From contig OX359245.1 of NCBI GenBank assembly GCA_947179485.1, forward strand, positions 65,025,067-65,089,066: a stretch of 64,000 bases of DNA, given 5' to 3'. Below the pieces are notes generated by a model. The model made no database searches and had not been told where the DNA came from. It worked only from the letters and a program-made list of their open reading frames with translations. The stretch comes from Allacma fusca. Its lineage: Eukaryota > Arthropoda > Collembola > Symphypleona > Sminthuridae. Below, piece by piece: positions 21,318 to 31,951 of this stretch. The translations under genes and the position numbers were made by a program. Position 1 is the first letter of the stretch, and each line of letters starts with the position of its first letter.

Positions 21318-23954
21318 ATGTCTCATCACGACATACGTTTTATCCGGGTAGTCGAACTGGATAATCACCCAGAATACATTATTTGCAATCAACAAAAATA
21401 CATCGCTCTAGTGCTAAGTGACGCCGCACTAGTTGAACTTTCTCCTGACGATCAACTACGTGCACGTGCCAAATATAGTCATCTATCCTCCACACGAGCA
21501 CTCTATCTTTACAAATTCTACAAACTGTTCAAGCAAAAACTCCCTCGTTACGTTAACTCCAACATTGAGCCCCAACCAGTTGATAGGAGTGACATAAAAG
21601 TTATCCGGAAAAATCCAAGCCGAATTCCGCGATCAATAAACAGTTCGACCACGACCCTGCCTGAAACCACCGTGGTGACCGTCCCAGACGACATCCTCAC
21701 CCACGTACCATCAAGTGAAGGCGAAACTGACACCGAAGGACCAACACCGGAGCCCGCAACACCTCTTGGAGGATTTGCAAGTTTCAACCCCAGTAGGACT
21801 TCCACTCCCGCTGTCTCTTCTGGTCCCGCAGATAACGATTCGATCTTCGTCACCACTCAATCAGTAAGTACAAACTTTAATTTGTCTAACAATCATACTC
21901 TCACGGGCACTCCCGTTGCCCCCCACATACAACCCACGTCATCCAGGCTCTTCACTACCCGCGACTACCTTGAGGATATTTCACAAAAATTAGTGGACGA
22001 CATAAAAACCAAGCAAGAAATCGACTCTTCAGGAACTAGCATCCTTACATACTCCCATTACCAACAATTACTGTATGATCTCAAGTTAACCACAGAAGTT
22101 ACATCTGACGGTCATTTCCTCAACACCAGAGAAACATTTACAAAAATTGTAGCACGAATCCTCCGCATCTTTACACTTTGGCAGACTAATTCGACTGAAT
22201 TTGCACCCATCATTGAAGAAATCGAAGACATCCAAACTTCATTACTAGCTCAAGAATTCTGTCCAACCGTAACTACTACTCCAGTCACAACAACTACTCC
22301 ATCCGTGTCTACAACAAAGACCCCTACATTTGTCATAGAAACACACAGCTACACGCCTGTAATCCTCGCTTGGACTACCCAACTCCAAGCCGTCCACAAT
22401 TCCACTCAGGACATTGCCCATCTTCTCAGTTACGCATCTTACTTAGGCATAGTACAGGAATTTAATCTCGCCTCCAAATATACCCACAACCACTGTCACT
22501 TCTCGTCCCAACAAGCCTACAAAGAAGGACTATTTCTCCTGGACCAAGAGTTCATTACCATAGCCACTAATACATATCCGGACATTTTTTCCGCTCCCGT
22601 CACTCACCCAGACAATCACACCGATAATCATTCTCATACAGCTCCTCAGGATAATACCGCTGTTCTCATTCCTGACGTTGACACTACCGCCGCATACGAC
22701 AGTGACAATCCTATCTATAATATTAACTTAACCCCTCCACCTCTTTCAGATTCAAACTCTGATTCAGGGTCACTCCACTCTGAATCTCTCCATTTCACCA
22801 CTGCCACCGACAGCTCTTCCTCTTCCCGTTCGACTTCTCCTATTCCAACTCCTCCCCTTATTCCTCCAATTATTCCTACAAAAAATTCCACCATGGACTA
22901 CACCAGATTTCTTTTTGACAAACCCTCTTACCCGTCACCCAAAATCTCATCGGAGGAATTAGCAGAATTCCTCCTGAGATGTGACGATTTTTTCAATACA
23001 TTCCAAACGGACGACAAGATGAAAAAGTCTTATGTCTATAGAAAACTCTCCGACGCTGCCAAGACGGCCAAAGATTTTCTGTCCCACTTCTACAATCTCA
23101 CATCCACTTCTCGCCAAACTTACGCCCAATTCAGGGATGACCTTTTAAACAAAATGCCACGGGATATTCCGGATCGGAAAAGTAAGCTTCTCGATGCACT
23201 CTCTATGACTCCCTACCCACACGAACCTCCAACTAAGTTCGTGTTAAGAGTTAAGTCTGCTGCAAGCACAGACTGGTCCACTTTTCCAGAAACCACTACA
23301 GTGAAAACATTGTTGGACAAACTCGACACAACGGTGAAGATTTTCATAACCAGCAAAAATCTGAAAATTAAAAATTTCAATCATCTCTTGGACGCTCTAC
23401 GCGACTATGAATCATGCACTACTCCCCATACGGACCACAGTGCTGTTACTCTCGCAACTCCAGTCCTTCCTTCATCATTGGAACAAACTCTGGCCACGCT
23501 TCTTGAGAAAATAGAAAAATTGGAAGCTAAAGACACTCCAATTATGGCAGTCACTCAACATGCTCAGCCACAGCGCTCACAGTACAACAACTTTCAACCT
23601 GGACTAGGTTCTAACATTCAACGAACCTACACGTGTTACAAGTGCAACCAAACCGGCCACACAGCCCGGTATTGCCCAACTCAACCTACTCAACCTCAAA
23701 TTCCAGCTTCTCAATCCCCAGAAGTCTCCGGTCGTTGCTCCCGTCCAGGACATCATGCTAACCGTTGCAGACAGCCAGTTGCTATACATTACCAACAATT
23801 TCCACAATATATGCAACGACGACGTGAAGAAAGACAACAACAACTACAAGGCCAGCCTTTAAACTCCAACGGGCAGGCTCCACAAGGCCTGCCCCGACAC
23901 CAGCTTCTGCCTATACAAGCTGCAGACCACCAAAACTCACAAGACAGCCACTAA
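21318..23954 (+). CDS. gag: gag of retrotransposon B
   Basis: A frame of 878 residues from the ATG at 21318, long for Ty3/gypsy Gag. The first 80 residues form a basic, Tyr-rich domain (RARAKYSHLSSTRALYLYKF). The middle (about 100-520) is low-complexity Ser/Thr/Pro with acidic patches. A capsid-like domain follows at about 530-720 (TRFLFDKPSYPSPKISSEEL onward). A CCHC zinc knuckle CYKCNQTGHTARYC is near residue 772; a second knuckle near 810 (CSRPGHHANRC) has lost its first cysteine. The C-terminal tail is Gln-rich and contains the frameshift site. Confidence 0.92.
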   Translation: MSHHDIRFIRVVELDNHPEYIICNQQKYIALVLSDAALVELSPDDQLRARAKYSHLSSTRALYLYKFYKLFKQKLPRYVNSNIEPQPVDRSDIKVIRKNPSRIPRSINSSTTTLPETTVVTVPDDILTHVPSSEGETDTEGPTPEPATPLGGFASFNPSRTSTPAVSSGPADNDSIFVTTQSVSTNFNLSNNHTLTGTPVAPHIQPTSSRLFTTRDYLEDISQKLVDDIKTKQEIDSSGTSILTYSHYQQLLYDLKLTTEVTSDGHFLNTRETFTKIVARILRIFTLWQTNSTEFAPIIEEIEDIQTSLLAQEFCPTVTTTPVTTTTPSVSTTKTPTFVIETHSYTPVILAWTTQLQAVHNSTQDIAHLLSYASYLGIVQEFNLASKYTHNHCHFSSQQAYKEGLFLLDQEFITIATNTYPDIFSAPVTHPDNHTDNHSHTAPQDNTAVLIPDVDTTAAYDSDNPIYNINLTPPPLSDSNSDSGSLHSESLHFTTATDSSSSSRSTSPIPTPPLIPPIIPTKNSTMDYTRFLFDKPSYPSPKISSEELAEFLLRCDDFFNTFQTDDKMKKSYVYRKLSDAAKTAKDFLSHFYNLTSTSRQTYAQFRDDLLNKMPRDIPDRKSKLLDALSMTPYPHEPPTKFVLRVKSAASTDWSTFPETTTVKTLLDKLDTTVKIFITSKNLKIKNFNHLLDALRDYESCTTPHTDHSAVTLATPVLPSSLEQTLATLLEKIEKLEAKDTPIMAVTQHAQPQRSQYNNFQPGLGSNIQRTYTCYKCNQTGHTARYCPTQPTQPQIPASQSPEVSGRCSRPGHHANRCRQPVAIHYQQFPQYMQRRREERQQQLQGQPLNSNGQAPQGLPRHQLLPIQAADHQNSQDSH
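23858..23894 (+). promoter_or_regulatory. -1 ribosomal frameshift signal at the gag/pol junction of element B
   Basis: The slippery heptamer TTTAAAC (23858-23864) is in phase as T TTA AAC in the gag frame. A 6-nt spacer TCCAAC follows, then a perfect 8-bp GC-rich stem GGGCAGGC (23871-23878) / GCCTGCCC (23887-23894) around an 8-nt loop. The -1 frame is open from here through pol, while gag stops at 23952-23954. This is the same heptamer used by coronaviruses. Function is inferred from sequence, phase, spacer and stem. Confidence 0.88.
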
Positions 23955-26900
23955 TAATTCCTTCCATTACTACCGAATGTACTACTCACATCAGTGTGTA
24001 CTCCTTATCATGTTCACTTAAAATCATTGTTAACATCAACGGAATCAACCTTCCATGTCTCATCGACACAGGGGCTGCTGCCTCTCTCATCCATCCCTCA
24101 TACGTACCTCATGGCACACAAATCACAAAGAACAATCTCACACTCATAGATGCCTCAGGAAATAGCATGTCCAATACCGGACTCGCACTTATCAAAATAA
24201 GGTTAGGAAAATGTACATTTTTACACCCGTTTATCATTGCTCCTTCCACAGCCATTCGCTGCATATTAGGCACCGACTTCCTCTATTCCAAAGGTGGCTT
24301 TCTCATCAATACTCAAGACAATACCATTTTCAACAAGTTCACAGGAAACATCCCACTGATACATACAATACTACAACACGACAAAGCTATTATGGAACAA
24401 TGCGAAATTCCAGTACAGCCCATACGAACCCTTTCAAGCAAAGCTAACCTGTCAAATAAAGTATGCTCTAACAAAGAACAGGAAACTAACATCCTGCCCC
24501 ACCCTTGGTTAACATCTCCTACACCACCTGCGACCTCTTTTCCAGTCTCAACGTCTACTCAAACTCTTCCAACGTTTCAAGACCAAGCTTCCCAGACTCT
24601 CACAACAACGAAAAATAAATCTCAACATGGGAATAAATATTCACAGCCTGAAAAATATTCTCCAACTCCAGACATATCTTCTGATGAGACAGACCAGGAT
24701 TACTTCCATCGCTCCACCCATCCACTTCGCCGACGTATTTCTACCTCCCGAAGAATTGCTCTCAAAACTACACCTACTCCCATATCATCTGTCTCAGCTA
24801 AGCCTTCTACAACGTCCAAACTTACAACAATTCTTTGTGTTTCCACTACCATGGAAGACGATGTTCTCCGTGTCCATGGAACACAGGTTATTTCACCCAG
24901 GTCTCATGTAACCATTGCAACCATTCACTCCATTGAACACACTTCGCCTCTATATTTCCAACCTCATGAATCCTTACACAAACAATTCAATATCCTTGCT
25001 CCTCATGCAATACTCAGTCCTGACTCCAAATTCTTCCTTCTCACAAATCCAACTTCTATGACTATTACCTTACCCGACGGTTTGGGTCTAGGAAATTTAA
25101 ACCCTCTGGACACACACGATAATTCTATGAACCCCATACATATAAATGCGATCGATACATCCCAATTGGAAACTGAAGTAGCATCATTTAAAATCAATAC
25201 CGACCTACACCCTCATGACCAAACTAAACTCCGCTCATTGTTACGAGACTACAGGAACTCGTTTGCATTCAACGCCAATGAACTCGGTAAATGTTCCACG
25301 ATTCCCTTCCGAGTTGAACTACAGTCTGGAGGCATAGTAGCTCATAAACCTTACAAAACCTCCTCATACCAGGACGCCATCATTGATGCCGAAGTTAAGA
25401 AATTACTCGATAATAACATTATCGAGCCATCCACGTCACCTTTCTCAAGTCCCGTAATAATAGTATTTAAGAAACCCAATGACCAGGGCATAAGGAAGCC
25501 CCGAATGGTCATTGATTTCCGATCCCTCAACGCCATCACTAAACCTATGCATTGGCCCTTGCCCAGCATAGACGAGATTCTCCGTCGTCTCCAGAATCAA
25601 AAGTATTTTTCAACTCTAGACCTCGCGTCCGGGTTCCATCAGATAACGGTGGAACCCGCCTCCAGAGAAAAGCTCAGCTTCATCACAAGAAATGGACAAT
25701 ATCAGTATAAGGACATGCCATTCGGTACACGCAACTCACCCTCGCATTTTTGCCGAGTGATAGATGTTATTCTGGCAGATCTCAAATACAATACCGCTCT
25801 AGCATATGTAGATGACATTATTGTAGCTAGTCAAACTATTGACGAGCATATTTCTAAACTCAGGAAAATCTTCATACGCTTCGCACAACATAATCTCAAA
25901 TTTGAGCCGACCAAATGTAAATTTGGTTACGAAACAATAAACCTCCTTGGTTTTACAATTACAGCCTATGGAATTCAGCCCTACGATGACAACCTCAATG
26001 GTTTACGAATGATGCCAGTTCCAACTAACATCACTACAGTACAGTCCTTTCTTGGAATGGCTAATTTCTTCCGAAGATTTGTGCCCAATTTTGCACATAT
26101 AGCTGCACCACTAAGAGAGCTCACAAAAAAGAACACGCCGTTTCTGTGGACTCACGAATGTGATCAAGCATTCCAAGCCCTGAAGAATCTCTTATTATGC
26201 AAACCAGTCCTCGCCCATTACGACCCACAAAAAGAAACCTTTTTATATACAGACGCTTCCTACCAAGGACTCGGAGCCTATCTGACCCAACTACACCCTG
26301 ATGGTTTAGAACATCCAGTTTTCTTCCTCAGCCGACGTTTAAATAAATATGAGGCTAAGTATCATATACGACTTTTAGAACTTTTGGCCATTACATGGTC
26401 AGTCATGAAGCTAAAAGAGTACTTACTTGGGATACACTTTACAGTGCGCACAGATCACCATAGCCTGTGCTATATTATGAAGAGTAAGGATAGCTTGGAC
26501 CCCAAGCTACAACGACTGCAACTTCTATTGATGCCCTACGACGTTACTATAAAATATGTCAAGGGTACAACTCATAAGGTCGCCGATTGCCTCAGCCGCA
26601 ATCCTTTCCAAGAGCCCACACACTCCCAGACCGACGATGAAGCATGCCTCTCCGTTCATACAATTGACATTAGTACTCTCCAACAAGAACAGGCAAAAGA
26701 TCCAGCACTCCTGGATGTAATTAATAAGCTTCCAACAAACTGGAGAGTACGTTCAACATACGCTCTATACGATAATATTTTATATAGGCATAACAAAAAA
26801 CTTGGAGACAAATCCCTCCTGATGATACCACAACACATGGTCCCGGACATAATTAAACGTCACCATAACCCAGTGTCCCACACAGGACATACCAAAGCTC

Positions 26901-28450
26901 TGAAGGAAGTCCAACAAAGCTACTACTGGAAAACAATGAGCAAAGATATCAAAGACTTTATACAATCATGCTCATTTTGTCAAGAAAGAAAATCTCCCCG
27001 TGGACAAAAGCAGCCAGGAGAGTTTCAATTCATTCCAATCCCCCTTAGACCGTTCGAAACAATACAACTCGACGTTCAGGGTCCATTAACAAATAAAGAT
27101 GGACGTCCAAGATATGTAATTACTGCAATTTGTTACTTAACAAAATTTCTTGTAGCTGAAGTTGTACCCACAGCAGACGCTTCCGCTATAGCCAAATTCA
27201 TCTTCCAGAAAATAGCTGCCGTATATTCCCTTCCCGAAATTATACAGTCAGATCAAGGGACAGAATTTAACAATGCTTTCATTACAGAACTTTCCAAAAT
27301 ATTTGATTTTAAAATGAAATATAGCACTGCTTTTCACCCCCAAAGTCAGGGCCTCATTGAGAGGACCCACCAGACATTAGGAGACTGTATTGCTATATAC
27401 AGAGCAGAAAATAAGGCCGACTGGCCCCACGCAATTCCAGCTATTACATTCCATCTCAACAATACTCTTCACAGCTCCCACGGTTTTACACCATTCTATG
27501 TGCTGCATGGTTTTCATGCACGCACCCCGTTGAGAAATGCATTTCCTACTTTTACTCCAGAAAACAGAAACGTCCAGGACATGACGTCACTCTGGAAAAC
27601 TACTCATGACTTACTAGAGACCCAAAGGAAAAAATACGCCGCCCGTGTAAATCAGTCTAAACGAACAGTAAACTATAATATTGGTGACAATGTGCTCCTC
27701 GAGCACACGTCCATACAGCCTGGTACGAGCACTAAGTTACTACCCAGATGGAAAGGCCCATTTTCTGTTATTGACCGACCCTCCGAAGTTAACTACACTA
27801 TTAGAGGATCTGTTGGTAACACTGTTAAAACCCTCACAGTTCATGTGTCCCGGTTAAAAATATTTTATGAACGCCCCAATGTGTTCAATACTAAATCTCT
27901 GCTCAATAATGACGATGCACCTCCAGTGCAGGAAGCTTCTACAAATCTACAAGACATTCCTCAGGAACTTACTACATCTACAGGAGAACTACCTTCTCCA
28001 GCACCTGATATTACTCCAGAAATTATTGCTGAACAACCCTCAAGTCCACCCGACGTTATTCTTGAACCAAATTTACCTACAGCTGACACTCATGAATTTC
28101 CACTACGGGATACAGTGCCTCCATTCCCCGTTCAACAACCTACTACAATTCCTCCAGAAATTCATGAGCAGCCTCATAAACCTACCTATAGAGAAGCACT
28201 ATTGTCTGCACCTAAAAATTCCACTGTGGAAATTCCTCATTCCTCCTCTATAACAATTCCTAATAAACGTGTTCGCAGAACACAGCAACAATTATTGGAA
28301 CAGGAATCTCAAAAAATATTACCCACAGATTTTTATTCCCGAACAGATACAGAATTTAGACGTAGCACAAGAACAAATATCCATGCTATGGATAACCTAT
28401 TCAACTTCACAACAATTTGCCCTACAAATAATCACAGTTATCAACTGTAA
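23864..28450 (+). CDS. pol: pol polyprotein of retrotransposon B
   Basis: Continuous frame of about 1,528 codons after the shift. Aspartic protease: LPCLIDTGAAASLIHP near 24050-24095. Reverse transcriptase: FRSLNAITKP, then the TLDLASGFHQI motif, and YVDD at 25804-25815. RNase H: FLYTDASYQGLGAYL near 26240 and the later RTDHHSL motif. Integrase: HHCC zinc domain (HH...HTGH...CSFCQERK, about 26860-26995), a DDE core with LDVQGP, SDQGTEF and the HPQSQGLIERTHQ glutamate near 27360, and a GPF/chromatin-type end (LLPRWKGPFSVI). The tail of about 200 residues is Pro/Thr-rich. No ATG precedes the protease, in line with frameshift expression. All catalytic residues are present. Confidence 0.96.
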   Translation, partial: LQRAGSTRPAPTPASAYTSCRPPKLTRQPLIIPSITTECTTHISVYSLSCSLKIIVNINGINLPCLIDTGAAASLIHPSYVPHGTQITKNNLTLIDASGNSMSNTGLALIKIRLGKCTFLHPFIIAPSTAIRCILGTDFLYSKGGFLINTQDNTIFNKFTGNIPLIHTILQHDKAIMEQCEIPVQPIRTLSSKANLSNKVCSNKEQETNILPHPWLTSPTPPATSFPVSTSTQTLPTFQDQASQTLTTTKNKSQHGNKYSQPEKYSPTPDISSDETDQDYFHRSTHPLRRRISTSRRIALKTTPTPISSVSAKPSTTSKLTTILCVSTTMEDDVLRVHGTQVISPRSHVTIATIHSIEHTSPLYFQPHESLHKQFNILAPHAILSPDSKFFLLTNPTSMTITLPDGLGLGNLNPLDTHDNSMNPIHINAIDTSQLETEVASFKINTDLHPHDQTKLRSLLRDYRNSFAFNANELGKCSTIPFRVELQSGGIVAHKPYKTSSYQDAIIDAEVKKLLDNNIIEPSTSPFSSPVIIVFKKPNDQGIRKPRMVIDFRSLNAITKPMHWPLPSIDEILRRLQNQKYFSTLDLASGFHQITVEPASREKLSFITRNGQYQYKDMPFGTRNSPSHFCRVIDVILADLKYNTALAYVDDIIVASQTIDEHISKLRKIFIRFAQHNLKFEPTKCKFGYETINLLGFTITAYGIQPYDDNLNGLRMMPVPTNITTVQSFLGMANFFRRFVPNFAHIAAPLRELTKKNTPFLWTHECDQAFQALKNLLLCKPVLAHYDPQKETFLYTDASYQGLGAYLTQLHPDGLEHPVFFLSRRLNKYEAKYHIRLLELLAITWSVMKLKEYLLGIHFTVRTDHHSLCYIMKSKDSLDPKLQRLQLLLMPYDVTIKYVKGTTHKVADCLSRNPFQEPTHSQTDDEACLSVHTIDISTLQQEQAKDPALLDVINKLPTNWRVRSTYALYDNILYRHNKKLGDKSLLMIPQHMVPDIIKRHHNPVSHTGHTKALKEVQQSYYWKTMSKDIKDFIQSCSFCQERKSPRGQKQPGEFQFIPIPLRPFETIQLDVQGPLTNKDGRPRYVITAICYLTKFLVAEVVPTADASAIAKFIFQKIAAVYSLPEIIQSDQGTEFNNAFITELSKIFDFKMKYSTAFHPQSQGLIERTHQTLGDCIAIYRAENKADWPHAIPAITFHLNNTLHSSHGFTPFYVLHGFHARTPLRNAFPTFTPENRNVQDMTSLWKTTHDLLETQRKKYAARVNQSKRTVNYNIGDNVLLEHTSIQPGTSTKLLPRWKGPFSVIDRPSEVNYTIRGSVGNTVKTLTVHVSRLKIFYERPNVFNTKSLLNNDDAPPVQEASTNLQDIPQELTTSTGELPSPAPDITPEIIAEQPSSPPDVILEPNLPTADTHEFPLRDTVPPFPVQQPTTIPPEIHEQPHKPTYREALLSAPKNSTVEIPHSSSITIPNKRVRRTQQQLLEQESQKILPTDFYSRTDTEFRRSTRTNIHAMDNLFNFTTICPTNNHSYQL

Positions 28451-30218
28451 CAACACGGATATCGGATCCAGCTTCATTTATAAATATATGCTCTATGCTC
28501 AACAAAATTCATGAACACCCTTCAAGTTACAACAGAATTTTATTCCATATACAACACATACAACTCCCATTTCGGAGTCGTTTACAAATCCAAAATTCAA
28601 TGCGCTACATAATGCTACTCTAGGTTCACTGACCTCTCTTGACCTCAAAAATTTCTATGTTTTTATTTACAAGAAAAAATTGGCGTGACCCGTGTACGCC
28701 AGTACCACCCGAGGGTTTCCCCCCCCAACCCCCCCCTAAGTGGAAGGTCACCCCTCCCTCACGGAGTGACCCTTCCCCCTTAAAAGTCAGCCCTTCTAAA
28801 GGTATCGCATCATGACCTGTCATCTCTCATTAACCAGACGTGCTGTATCAAGATAAACTACAGAAAATTCAAAATAATAATCTGTGCCTTTCAAAGGTCA
28901 CATCCTCGGTCATCTGTTTCCATTCCATGTACAATGAACTTGTCCCACATTATTAAACACTAGCTTGCCATTACCAGGCAAAGGTCCCCGAGTCACTCTG
29001 AGCACTTGGACCGCAATTTAATAAATTGAACCCTCAAGCATCTACTGCTCATAATGTGAACACACAATACATTGTACAATCACCAACTTCATCAACAGAT
29101 TCCCTGGATCTACGAATTGCAAGGGCAAGACAACCGCAGACCCGTACTCCTAACAAAAATAAAAAAATTCAAGAAAGAAAAGAAGAACACTGTACGAAGA
29201 ACAAATAATATTAATTGGAACTTCACAATTTCTTCAATGATGATCAGCACCAGCCCACAGTCTTCCGTTGTCACCCTGTAACATTACAAACCCTGCATTA
29301 TTATTTTATTCTGAGGAAAATACTAATGTGCACATTTCTTTTGAGTTCCAGCAAAATTCCTCACTCACTTTTGCAGACTTCACAACATGACCCACATTCC
29401 CGGATATTCAGGTCAGCACCCTCTATGATGACCGCTCCAACTGCAAGCACACATGGGACGCCATGACATTTGCAAGTCATCTACAATCAAGAAAAATACA
29501 ATAAAAAATATATATTATATTTCATTACTAACAATTTTCCCTAGCTTCACAAACACTTTCACATAATTCTCACACCTCACACTCTTATATTACATACTTA
29601 TACATTTTTGTCTTCATTCTATACCTATGAGCTGCAGCTCCTCACACATTTTCCTCATTTCCAGAAATTGTGACTGATCCCCACATTTCGCCACTTCCCA
29701 TTGGACACCCTGTACACGCACAAAATTTCTGTAAAATCTATTATACACACACTTTCAAGTTCATATTATAAGCTGTTTTTCAATTTCAATCTCACTAACC
29801 CAATACAAAATTGTTACTCACCGTATATAAGGTCTCCATCTTGCGTATTCCCTCTCCAAAGTTTCCTCAATTCTATCTTAATAATTCTGAGGACAGAATT
29901 TTCTGCCACTCCAGGAAGTTTATACAAACATTTACGCTAATACTACACAATTTTGATGTTATTTTAACGAAATATTACAGTTTTATGTAAAGTCTACATG
30001 TTAAAATGATATTACTGGAACAAATAATATCCGCAGAGCTAAAAATTTTGTATTCAACTACAGTGGAAAGAGTTCAAGCAAAGAAAACAAGAGGAAAAAG
30101 AAACTACGTCGTCCCAGTTCAAGATAGAAGCGGACTAAAAATACCAACGGTACAAAAAATCTGTTACAGTTCCTACCCTTTTAAACAATGGGGACATTGT
30201 TTCCCCTTCCCCGTAGAA
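28451..30218 (+). other. 1.77-kb 3' non-coding region of retrotransposon B
   Basis: No envelope or other domain was recognised in the short frames. 28680-28800 is C-rich, with runs of eight or more C, and holds two inverted pairs: GGCGT/ACGCC (28682-28686, 28696-28700) and GGTCAC/GTGACC (28746-28751, 28766-28771). A purine-rich stretch lies near 30080-30105, but the bases directly before the 3' LTR are not a clear polypurine tract. Confidence 0.6.
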
Positions 30219-30763
30219 TGTTAACCGATATCTGGTTATTTAACACTTAATAAATGTAACGTTAACATTAATGTACATATATGTACTGTTAAGATGTAAA
30301 GTTTCCATAGGAAAAGTGTTAGGTACTTACTTTAACCTAATATTATTGGTCAAAATGAAAACCTTTGTGAATACTGGAGGTGGGTTCTTGTGAGCTCACC
30401 TCCGTATAAAACTTCGTGCCTCCGTAGGTACGAGAGAGGAGAGGAATTCCAGATCTTGAGCTAAGCAGAGCAAGGGAACGCGTGTGAGACCAACTAAGTG
30501 TATCCAAATAAGCACGATAAAGAGAATAAAATATACCGTGAGAACAAACCCTTATAACTACATACGCATCTCATTCTCCCTATCTTGAGACATACTCCCG
30601 AAATCCCTCACAGCCAGCTTGTGAATCCCTACCGTCTACATTTCCCCATCATCTCATACTCTCACTCTCAATATCATCAATATTCCCTTTTATTTTCCAT
30701 GATCGGCTCATCATTACATTTTTCTCATTACGAACCCATCAAACTACAATAATAATAATAACA
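30219..30763 (+). repeat. 3' LTR of retrotransposon B
   Basis: Same length and, base for base by eye, the same sequence as 20542-21086. It is followed by the second copy of the ATAC target duplication and then by the rest of the receptor exon. Confidence 0.97.
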
Positions 30764-31951
30764 ATACGCGTATCCATCACTTCAAATCTAAAAATATCAC
30801 TGGTTCCAAAGGTTGGAATAACAACTAATTATTCCAAAAATATTTATACTGACAGCACATATATTGTAAACTAGTCAGACGTATCAATACATGCGACATG
30901 CATTTCATATGCTAACAATTTATTACTACTAACGTAGTTTATTTGGAATTTCAAAATCTAACAGAACGACACTTGTTGTTCCTTGCATAATGTACACGCA
31001 AGAGTAAATTTAAATTCCCTGCAATTCCAGAGGAACGTTAATAATTAAATACACTTTATTTTCGCCACCCAAATTCGTTCTGTTTTATTGACACGTATGG
31101 CAAGATTATATCCCATCAATGTTTTGAAAACCCATACCATTCTGGAGACCACCATCCTTTTCTTGCCGTTTTTCATTTACTTCATAGTTGTCGGAGGCTT
31201 ATTAGTTTTCCTGCTCGATCCCAAAGCGATATATCTAATATATTCGGCCCTCCCGAACAATATGAGAAATCGGTGGATGTTGTTACTCACGATGAGTGTT
31301 GAGGTTTGGGGTTTAGCGGAGCTTATGACAATTGGTTACATAGGGGGTTACGTTCTTCTATCGTTTGCTCTTCCATATATCTGTAACGAGGCTGCAGCGT
31401 ACGCTTTGATGTCAATGAGGTACACAACACACATACATTTAATTCTGTAAAAGTAAATATATTTTGTGGTTGTCAATTTATCCCTTGTTGATTCTAGAGA
31501 GGACAAACAGCATTCATTTTCGGAGGTTATTGCATATTGTCGTTACTTGTGTTAAATGTTGATCGATATTAAACTGAATTATTTGGCAAAAATATTACTT
31601 CTAATTGGAGCCATCTTTGGCTTATTCGCCGGAATTACCTTCATTGAAAATCATCCGTATTTTGCGCTTGTTCTCACTTTCATTGGTGTTCTCACAGTGG
31701 TACTATTTCAATTTATTTATGGAAGGTGTTACTTGGTTCAAGACAATATCAATGCTATGAAGCGTCAAATCATGTTAATAGTTATGGCAAATGATCCCAA
31801 ACAAAAGGAATATTTTGACAGGGTCTTGAAAGGAATTCCGGCAATCGGAATCAGAGCCGGGAATTTCTATACATTGGACCGAACTTCGTCTCCTGAGTTC
31901 ATGGATTTCGTCATTAACCAAATTGTCAGCTTACTGGTGGCTTTTAAATGA

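Larger units (their letters stand above)
20542..30763 (+). mobile_element. Ty3/gypsy LTR retrotransposon B, complete, 10,222 bp
   Basis: Two LTRs of 545 bp (20542-21086 and 30219-30763), identical by eye, begin TGTTAACC and end ATAACA. The 4-bp target duplication ATAC lies at 20538-20541 and 30764-30767. Gag (21318-23954) and pol (-1 frame, to 28450) are uninterrupted, with protease, RT, RNase H and integrase in Ty3/gypsy order. LTR identity and open frames indicate a very recent insertion. It splits exon 1 of a chemoreceptor gene in the same orientation. Confidence 0.97.
20207..31951 (+). pseudogene. seven-helix chemoreceptor pseudogene split by retrotransposon B
   Basis: Same family and exon plan as the intact gene at 35901-37283. 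Exon 1 runs 20207-20541 and resumes after the retrotransposon at 30768-30811; excluding one copy of the ATAC duplication it is 379 bases and ends in phase 1, as in the intact gene. Exon 2 ends at 31419 in phase 2 (donor GTACAC); its acceptor could not be placed, and the only nearby AG (31103-31104) is out of phase. Exon 3 is 31498-31951, with the conserved tail (GIRAGNFYTLDRTSSPEFMD). In exon 3 an in-frame TAA at 31553-31555 interrupts the protein after the residues YCRYLC. The gene therefore carries at least two disabling lesions. The start MLSVEDLG matches the ML starts of its relatives. Confidence 0.88.

Noticed and set aside
29026-29466. Short frames after pol in retrotransposon B, as a possible env gene
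   Set aside because: None has a signal peptide, membrane anchor, cysteine pattern or useful length; they overlap in different frames.
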